Origin: Pseudoflavonifractor phocaeensis
Lineage (GTDB): Bacteria; Bacillota; Clostridia; Oscillospirales; Oscillospiraceae
Assembly: GCF_021531375.1 (NCBI RefSeq)
Contig: NZ_JADYTU010000006.1
Coordinates: 22,528-86,527, forward strand
DNA: 64,000 bases
Reading direction: 5' to 3'
The translations under genes were made by a program, and so were the position numbers. This document shows, in pieces, positions 59,675 to 64,000 of this stretch. Each line of letters begins with the position of its first letter. Within the stretch, counting starts at the first letter, position 1. The notes below the pieces were generated by a model. That model ran no database searches, was not told the origin of the DNA, and saw only the letters and a list, made by a program, of their open reading frames with translations.

Positions 59675-61327
59675 TCACAGATGGGTCTGGACCTTGGTCA
59701 GTTCCTGAGCGATGTTCAGCACATGGTCGCCGATCCGCTCAAAGTCGGTCAGCAACTCGGCGTAGAGGATACAGGCCTCCTCGCTGCAGGTGCCCCTCCG
59801 CATCCGCTCCAGCTGGCCCCGGCGGAACTGGGCCGTCATGTCGTCGATGCGCTGCTCCAGCTGGGCCACGTCCACCAGCCAGTCGGGCTGGCCCGCCTGG
59901 TGGTTGAGCAGTGCGGAGATGGCCTCCAGGGAGATGTCCCGCATCGCTCTGATCTCCCCCTGGGCAGTCTCGGAGAAGCTGACGTTCTTGCCCACCAGCA
60001 GCCGGGTGTAACCGGCCAGGTTGTCGGCATGGTCGCCGATCCGCTCGATGTTGCCCGAGATGGCAAAGAAGCTGCTGACCACGGCGGAGCCCTGCTCGTT
60101 GGTCTCGATGGAGATCAGGTGGGAGACATAGCGGGAGATCTCCTTGTTCAGGAAGTCAATGTACTCCTCCTGCTCCTCCACCGCCTCCAGCTGGGCCATG
60201 TCACGGGCCAGGACCGCCTGGAAGCTCTCCGCCACATTGTCCCGGGCCATGGACAGCATCCGGTTCAGCTCATGGCGCAGCTGGTCCACAACGATGGCGG
60301 ACACGCCCAGGCCGCCTTCCTTGCCGCTGGGGGGCACCGGGGTCAGGTAGGCCAGGTGCATGGTGCCCTCGCCCTGTTCCGACACGGGCTCCGCCCGGTC
60401 GGGCAGGATGCGGACGGCCAGCTTGGCCAGATAGTTGCCCAGGGGCAGCAGCAGCAGGGTAGTGCCGATGTTGAAGGAGGTGTGCATGGCGGCGATCTGG
60501 GCCTTGGGCGCTTGGAAGGTGGCCTCGATCAGTTCCGTAATGGGCAGCACCAGGATCAGGGCAGTGAATAAGGCGGTGCCGATCACGTTGAACAGCAGAT
60601 GGATCAGGGTGGCCCGCTTGGCGTTCCGGTTGGTGCCGGCGGAGGCCAGCAGGGCGGTGATACAGGTACCGATGTTGGTACCGAACAGCACGAACGCCGC
60701 GCTGGAGAAGGGGATGACCCGGGCAGCGGCCAGAGTCTGCACAATACCCACGGCGGCGGCGGAGGACTGGATGACGGCGGTAAAGGCCGCGCCCACCAGG
60801 ATGCCCACCACGGGGTTGGAGAAATTGGACACCAGCCGGATGAAGGTCTCCGATTCCCGCAGGGGGGACATGGCGGAGCTCATCATATCCATACCGATAA
60901 ACAGCACGCCCAGGCCGGCCAGGATCTGGCCGATGTGCTGGACCTTCTGCTTTTTGACAAAGACCATCAGCACCACGCCCACAAAGGCGAACAGGGGTGC
61001 GACGGCGCCCATGTCCAGGGACACCAGGATACCGGTAATGGTGGTGCCGATGTTGGCGCCCATGATAATCCACACCGCCTGGTTCAGGGTCATCATTCCG
61101 GCGTTGACAAAGCCGACCACCATGACGGTGGTGGCGGAGGAGGACTGGATGACTGCGGTGATGACAGCGCCCACCAGCACGCCCATAAAGCGGTTGGCGG
61201 TCAGACGCTCCAGCACAGACTTCATCTTGTCGCCGGCGGCAGCTTCCAGACCGGAGCTGGTCATCTGCATGCCGTATAGGAACAGGGCCAGACCGCCAAG
61301 CAGTCCCAACAAAACATCAATTCCCAT
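59675..61327 (-). CDS. Na/Pi cotransporter family protein with PhoU-like domain
   Basis: This 550-residue protein has two inverted transmembrane repeats, each with the family signature QSSSATTVMVVG (first) and QSSAAAVGIVQ (second), and a cytoplasmic PhoU-like helical bundle (about 350-545). It takes up or exports phosphate with sodium; in bacteria the direction is debated. It has a strong promoter and a long structured leader, so expression is probably RNA-controlled. The AAAGGA site is eight bases before the ATG. Confidence 0.93.
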   Translation of the reverse strand: MGIDVLLGLLGGLALFLYGMQMTSSGLEAAAGDKMKSVLERLTANRFMGVLVGAVITAVIQSSSATTVMVVGFVNAGMMTLNQAVWIIMGANIGTTITGILVSLDMGAVAPLFAFVGVVLMVFVKKQKVQHIGQILAGLGVLFIGMDMMSSAMSPLRESETFIRLVSNFSNPVVGILVGAAFTAVIQSSAAAVGIVQTLAAARVIPFSSAAFVLFGTNIGTCITALLASAGTNRNAKRATLIHLLFNVIGTALFTALILVLPITELIEATFQAPKAQIAAMHTSFNIGTTLLLLPLGNYLAKLAVRILPDRAEPVSEQGEGTMHLAYLTPVPPSGKEGGLGVSAIVVDQLRHELNRMLSMARDNVAESFQAVLARDMAQLEAVEEQEEYIDFLNKEISRYVSHLISIETNEQGSAVVSSFFAISGNIERIGDHADNLAGYTRLLVGKNVSFSETAQGEIRAMRDISLEAISALLNHQAGQPDWLVDVAQLEQRIDDMTAQFRRGQLERMRRGTCSEEACILYAELLTDFERIGDHVLNIAQELTKVQTHL

Positions 61328-61357
61328 TTCCTTTTTCCTTTCTGTACGGTCCTCCCC

Positions 61358-61439
61358 ATCATAAGCTCACGCTGTCCCAGAAAAAAAGCACAGCCCGCCC
61401 GCTCCCGGGCACAGGTCATGCCTGCCTCTCGCTTATGAT
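61358..61439 (-). promoter_or_regulatory. Structured leader RNA of the Na/Pi cotransporter gene (class unknown)
   Basis: On the minus strand ATCATAAGC and GCTTATGAT form a closing 9-bp stem around a multibranch region with further stems GCCCG/CGGGC, GCTGT/ACAGC and GGCAGG/CCTGTGCC. It sits between the promoter and ribosome site. The shape suggests a riboswitch or protein-binding leader. I cannot assign a class; a Na+-sensing type would fit the gene but is only a guess. Confidence 0.55.
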
Positions 61440-61499
61440 CCGTCTCCGCAACACGACGGCCGACCGCTATTTTTATCCTACACAGTTTATTCCGAAATT

Positions 61500-61528
61500 A
61501 TTATATGGGGGCCGGCGGAAACCGTCAA
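61500..61528 (-). promoter_or_regulatory. Sigma-A promoter of the Na/Pi cotransporter gene
   Basis: On the minus strand TTGACG (61523-61528) and TATAAT (61500-61505) are 17 bases apart, giving a leader of about 165 bases. Confidence 0.8.
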
Positions 61529-61590
61529 CAGATTTTACATAGGTTTAACAATTCTCTAACACGTCGCCGCCGCCCGGCCGGAAGGCAACA

Positions 61591-61614
61591 GGGCGGAGAG
61601 CTGTGCTCCCCGCC
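61591..61614 (-). terminator. Hairpin after the ABC-F gene
   Basis: GGGCGGAGAGC and GCTCCCCGCCC pair around TGT. No T-run follows, so terminator activity is uncertain. Confidence 0.42.
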
Positions 61615-61629
61615 CCGTTGGGGCTTCGA

Positions 61630-63228
61630 TCAGCCCTGTTCCTTCTGGCTGTTCAGATAATCGTCGTAGGTGGTCTTGCGGTCGATAAGCTTGCCGTCGG
61701 CGGTAAAGTCAAAGACCCGGTTACACACGGTCTGGATCAGCTGATGGTCATGGGAGGCCACCAGCACGTTGCACTTCACCGCCTCCAGGCCCTTGTTCAA
61801 GGCGGCGATGGACTCCAGATCCAGGTGGTTGGTGGGCTGGTCCAGCATGAGGACGTTGGCCCCGGACAGCATCATCCGGGAGAGCATACAGCGGACCTTC
61901 TCGCCGCCGGACAGGACCTTGACGGGCTTATACACCTCATCGCCGGAGAAGAGCATCCGGCCCAGGAAGCCCCGGAGGTACTGCTCCTGGGGATCGGGGG
62001 AGAACTGACGCAGCCACTGGACCAGATTGTCGTCACAGTCCTTGAAATACTCGGTATTGTCCTTGGGGAAGTAGGAGAAGGTGGCGGTCTGGCCCCACTT
62101 GACGGTGCCCTCGTCGGGCTCCATCTCGCCGGCCAGGATCTTGAACAGAGCGGTATGGGCGTTCTCGTTGTCACCCACAAAGGCGATCTTGTCCCCGTGG
62201 CCCACGATAAAGGACACCTTGTCCAACACCTTCACCCCGTCGATGGTCTTGGACACGTCGGTGACGAAGAGGATGTCCTTGCCCACCTCCCGGTCGGGGG
62301 AGAAGCCCACCCAGGGATAGCGGCGGGAGGAGGCGGGCATCTCCTCCACCGTCAGCTTGTCCAGCAGCTTCCGCCGGGCGGTGGCCTGCTTGGACTTGGA
62401 TTTGTTGGCGGAGAACCGGGAGATAAAGTCCTGAAGTTCTTTGATTTTCTCCTCGTTGCGCTTGTTCTGGTTCTTGATGAGCTGCTGCACCAGCTGGGAG
62501 GACTCGTACCAGAAGTCGTAGTTGCCTACATACATCTTGATCTTGCCGTAGTCGATATCCACAATGTGGGTGCAGACGGTGTTCAGGAAGTGGCGGTCAT
62601 GGCTGACCACGATAACTGTGCCCTCAAAGTCCAGCAAAAAGTCCTCCAGCCAGTTGACGGCATCGATATCCAGGTTGTTGGTGGGCTCGTCCATCATCAG
62701 CAGGTCGGGATTGCCGAACAGTGCCTGGGCAAGCAGCACTTTCACCTTCAGCCGGGCGTCCAGAGTGGCCATGTCGTTGTAGTGCAGCTCGGTGCCGATG
62801 CCCAGGCCCTGGAGGATGCGGCTGGCGTCGGACTCAGCCTCCCAGCCCCCCAGCTCGGCGTACTCCTCCTCCAGCTGGCAGGCCAGCATGCCGTCCTCGT
62901 CGGTCATCTCCTCCTTGGCGTAGAGGGCCTCCTTCTCCTTGCCGATCTCATACAGGCGCAGGTTGCCCATGATGACCGTGTCCATGACGTTGTAGGCGTC
63001 GTAGGCGTTCTGGTCCTGCTTCAGGACGGACATCCGGATGTTGGGCAGGATGCTCACCTCGCCGGAGGTGGAGTCCAGCTCCCCGGACAGGATCTTCAAA
63101 AAGGTGGACTTTCCGGCGCCGTTGGCGCCGATGATGCCGTAGCAGTTGCCCCGCAGGAACTGCAGATCCACATGGGAAAACAGCGGAGTGCCGCTGTAGT
63201 TCAGGCTCAGGTTGGTGACCGTGATCAT
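61630..63228 (-). CDS. ABC-F family ATPase with degenerate second nucleotide site
   Basis: This 532-residue protein has two ABC ATPase domains joined by a P-site-tRNA-interaction-type linker and no membrane part. ABC-F proteins act on the ribosome as translation or resistance factors. Domain 1 is intact: Walker A GANGAGKS (34-41) and LLMMDEPTNNLD. In domain 2 the Walker A reads GDNENAHTAL (near 352) without the lysine, and Walker B reads LMLDQPTNHLD (near 462) with Gln in place of the catalytic Glu. It resembles the YbiT/YkpA subgroup. The ATG at 63228 follows AAAGGAG. Confidence 0.92.
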   Translation of the reverse strand: MITVTNLSLNYSGTPLFSHVDLQFLRGNCYGIIGANGAGKSTFLKILSGELDSTSGEVSILPNIRMSVLKQDQNAYDAYNVMDTVIMGNLRLYEIGKEKEALYAKEEMTDEDGMLACQLEEEYAELGGWEAESDASRILQGLGIGTELHYNDMATLDARLKVKVLLAQALFGNPDLLMMDEPTNNLDIDAVNWLEDFLLDFEGTVIVVSHDRHFLNTVCTHIVDIDYGKIKMYVGNYDFWYESSQLVQQLIKNQNKRNEEKIKELQDFISRFSANKSKSKQATARRKLLDKLTVEEMPASSRRYPWVGFSPDREVGKDILFVTDVSKTIDGVKVLDKVSFIVGHGDKIAFVGDNENAHTALFKILAGEMEPDEGTVKWGQTATFSYFPKDNTEYFKDCDDNLVQWLRQFSPDPQEQYLRGFLGRMLFSGDEVYKPVKVLSGGEKVRCMLSRMMLSGANVLMLDQPTNHLDLESIAALNKGLEAVKCNVLVASHDHQLIQTVCNRVFDFTADGKLIDRKTTYDDYLNSQKEQG

Positions 63229-63462
63229 ATTCGTTCTTGCTCCTTTTTCAGATATGGTCCAAACATTCCGTAACATATTATCATAGGTTTGCAAAAAAAG
63301 ATAGAGCCTTTTCGGGGAAAATGTTGCGGTTTTTGCTCCAAAAGCTGATAGTTCCGCCAGTCAGGCTCTTTTTACCCGGCTCCCGGAATCTTTCCGGCCT
63401 GTCTTTCCTTTTGTCTCAAAACCGTCTATACTAAAGGCAAGAACCGCCAAGGGGGGATTCCC

Positions 63463-63984
63463 ATGACCATACAAGAGCTGACCGCTGCCCAGCGCGCCTT
63501 TTTCCGCACCGGAGCCACCCTGGACCTGTCCTTTCGGAAAAAGGCCCTGGACAAGCTGGAGGAGGCCATCCGGGCCCGGGAGGGGGAGCTGCTCTCCGCC
63601 TTGAGGGCCGATCTGGGCAAGTCGGACACCGAGGGCTACCTGTGCGAGGTGGGCCTGGCCCTGTCCGAGCTGTCCTTCATGAGAAGGCGCCTTGCCCGGT
63701 GGGCACGGGACCGGCGGGTATCTACCCCCCTGGCCCTGTTCCCCGCCAGAAGCCTCACCTTGCGGGAGCCATACGGCGTGGTCCTGGTCATGTCCCCCTG
63801 GAATTACCCCCTGCTGCTGACCCTGGACCCCCTCATCGGGGCCATCGCCGCCGGCAACTGCTGCGTGGTCAAGCCCTCGGCCTACGCCCCCGCTGCCTCG
63901 GCGGTCCTCCGGGACCTGATCGCCGCCTGCTTCCCGCCGGAGTATGTGGCGGTGGTGGAGGGGGGGCGTAGGCCGAGGGCTTGA
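63463..63984 (+). CDS. Aldehyde dehydrogenase, N-terminal part (cut by fold-back at the window end)
   Basis: The frame starts after CCAAGGGGGG and gives a class 3-type aldehyde dehydrogenase N-terminus: AFFRTGATLDLSFRKKALDKL, the cofactor segment VVLVMSPWNYPLLLTLDPL and AAGNCCVVKPSAYAP. Homology continues to VAVVEGG near 63961; after that the sequence is the reverse complement of 63853-63891 and the TGA at 63982 is not a natural stop. The real gene should be about 450 codons. Fatty or aryl aldehydes are typical substrates of this group. Confidence 0.85.
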   Translation: MTIQELTAAQRAFFRTGATLDLSFRKKALDKLEEAIRAREGELLSALRADLGKSDTEGYLCEVGLALSELSFMRRRLARWARDRRVSTPLALFPARSLTLREPYGVVLVMSPWNYPLLLTLDPLIGAIAAGNCCVVKPSAYAPAASAVLRDLIAACFPPEYVAVVEGGRRPRA

Positions 63985-64000
63985 CCACGCAGCAGTTGCC
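63853..64000. repeat. Exact 39-bp inverted repeat at the window edge (probable fold-back artefact)
   Basis: Bases 63962-64000 are the exact reverse complement of 63853-63891, with 70 bases between the arms. The right arm breaks an otherwise intact aldehyde dehydrogenase frame in the middle of a run of G. Confidence 0.9.

Noticed and set aside
63982..63984. The TGA as a natural stop making the aldehyde dehydrogenase a pseudogene
   Set aside because: The stop lies inside the exact reverse-complement copy of an upstream segment, so it is more likely an assembly artefact than a mutation.

Overview
The window is GC-rich, gene-dense DNA. It reads as a chromosomal segment of an anaerobic, Gram-positive-type Clostridia bacterium, most like the gut Oscillospiraceae (Flavonifractor/Intestinimonas/Lawsonibacter type). 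This placement is an inference from gene content (T-box leader, LCP protein, sigma-54 with a PAS-type activator, DUF1846, HemW, no outer-membrane genes), strong GC bias at third codon positions and repeated use of TTG and GTG starts. No rRNA, tRNA, CRISPR array, transposase or phage gene was seen. Many genes have a recognisable sigma-A promoter with a TTGAC-type -35 box exactly 17 bases from the -10 box, and most transcription units end in a hairpin.

Layout. Bases 1-2584 hold the end of a membrane protein and a luxE-luxC pair. Bases 2656-9156 are a growth and cell-wall block: dut, DUF2262, maf, mreC, mreD, PBP2 and an acetyltransferase, without mreB. Bases 9198-16511 hold an Mrp ATPase, a divergent LysR/2-hydroxyacid dehydrogenase pair, gap, a kinase-like protein and a DUF1846 protein. 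Bases 16613-31140 are mostly housekeeping: pyrG, a MATE exporter behind a probable guanidine-IV riboswitch, mutY, a PflX-like radical SAM protein, rlmH, a WalJ-like hydrolase, murA, hemW, an XRE regulator with a membrane partner, an RluA-type synthase, a phosphohexomutase and a HAD phosphatase.

Bases 31145-42550 are the most unusual part. A GntR/FCD regulator, the two subunits of an aconitase-X enzyme and a LarA-family protein form one module; the same CTGTATACAG palindrome lies upstream of the last two units. Beside it, a PAS-AAA+-Fis activator diverges from an operon with a good sigma-54 promoter. That operon encodes a BCCT (betaine-type) transporter, a histidine-ammonia-lyase-fold protein in which the Ala-Ser-Gly that makes the MIO cofactor is absent, and a small membrane protein. 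rpoN follows directly. A betaine importer plus a MIO-less lyase suggests uptake of a trimethylammonium amino acid (ergothioneine being the best-known case) and release of trimethylamine.

Bases 42583-48580 are a branched-chain amino acid operon on the minus strand: T-box with an Ile-type specifier, two complete acetolactate synthases and ilvC. Then come tyrA, a duplicated 179-bp intergenic unit that looks like two small-RNA genes, a cation diffusion facilitator, a two-component system followed by an HtrA protease, a NUDIX/epimerase pair, an LCP protein, an FMN-dependent hydroxyacid oxidase-like protein, a Na/Pi cotransporter with a structured leader, an ABC-F protein with a degenerate second ATP site, and the start of an aldehyde dehydrogenase. 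The last 39 bases are an exact reverse complement of bases 63853-63891, so the right edge is probably an assembly fold-back.
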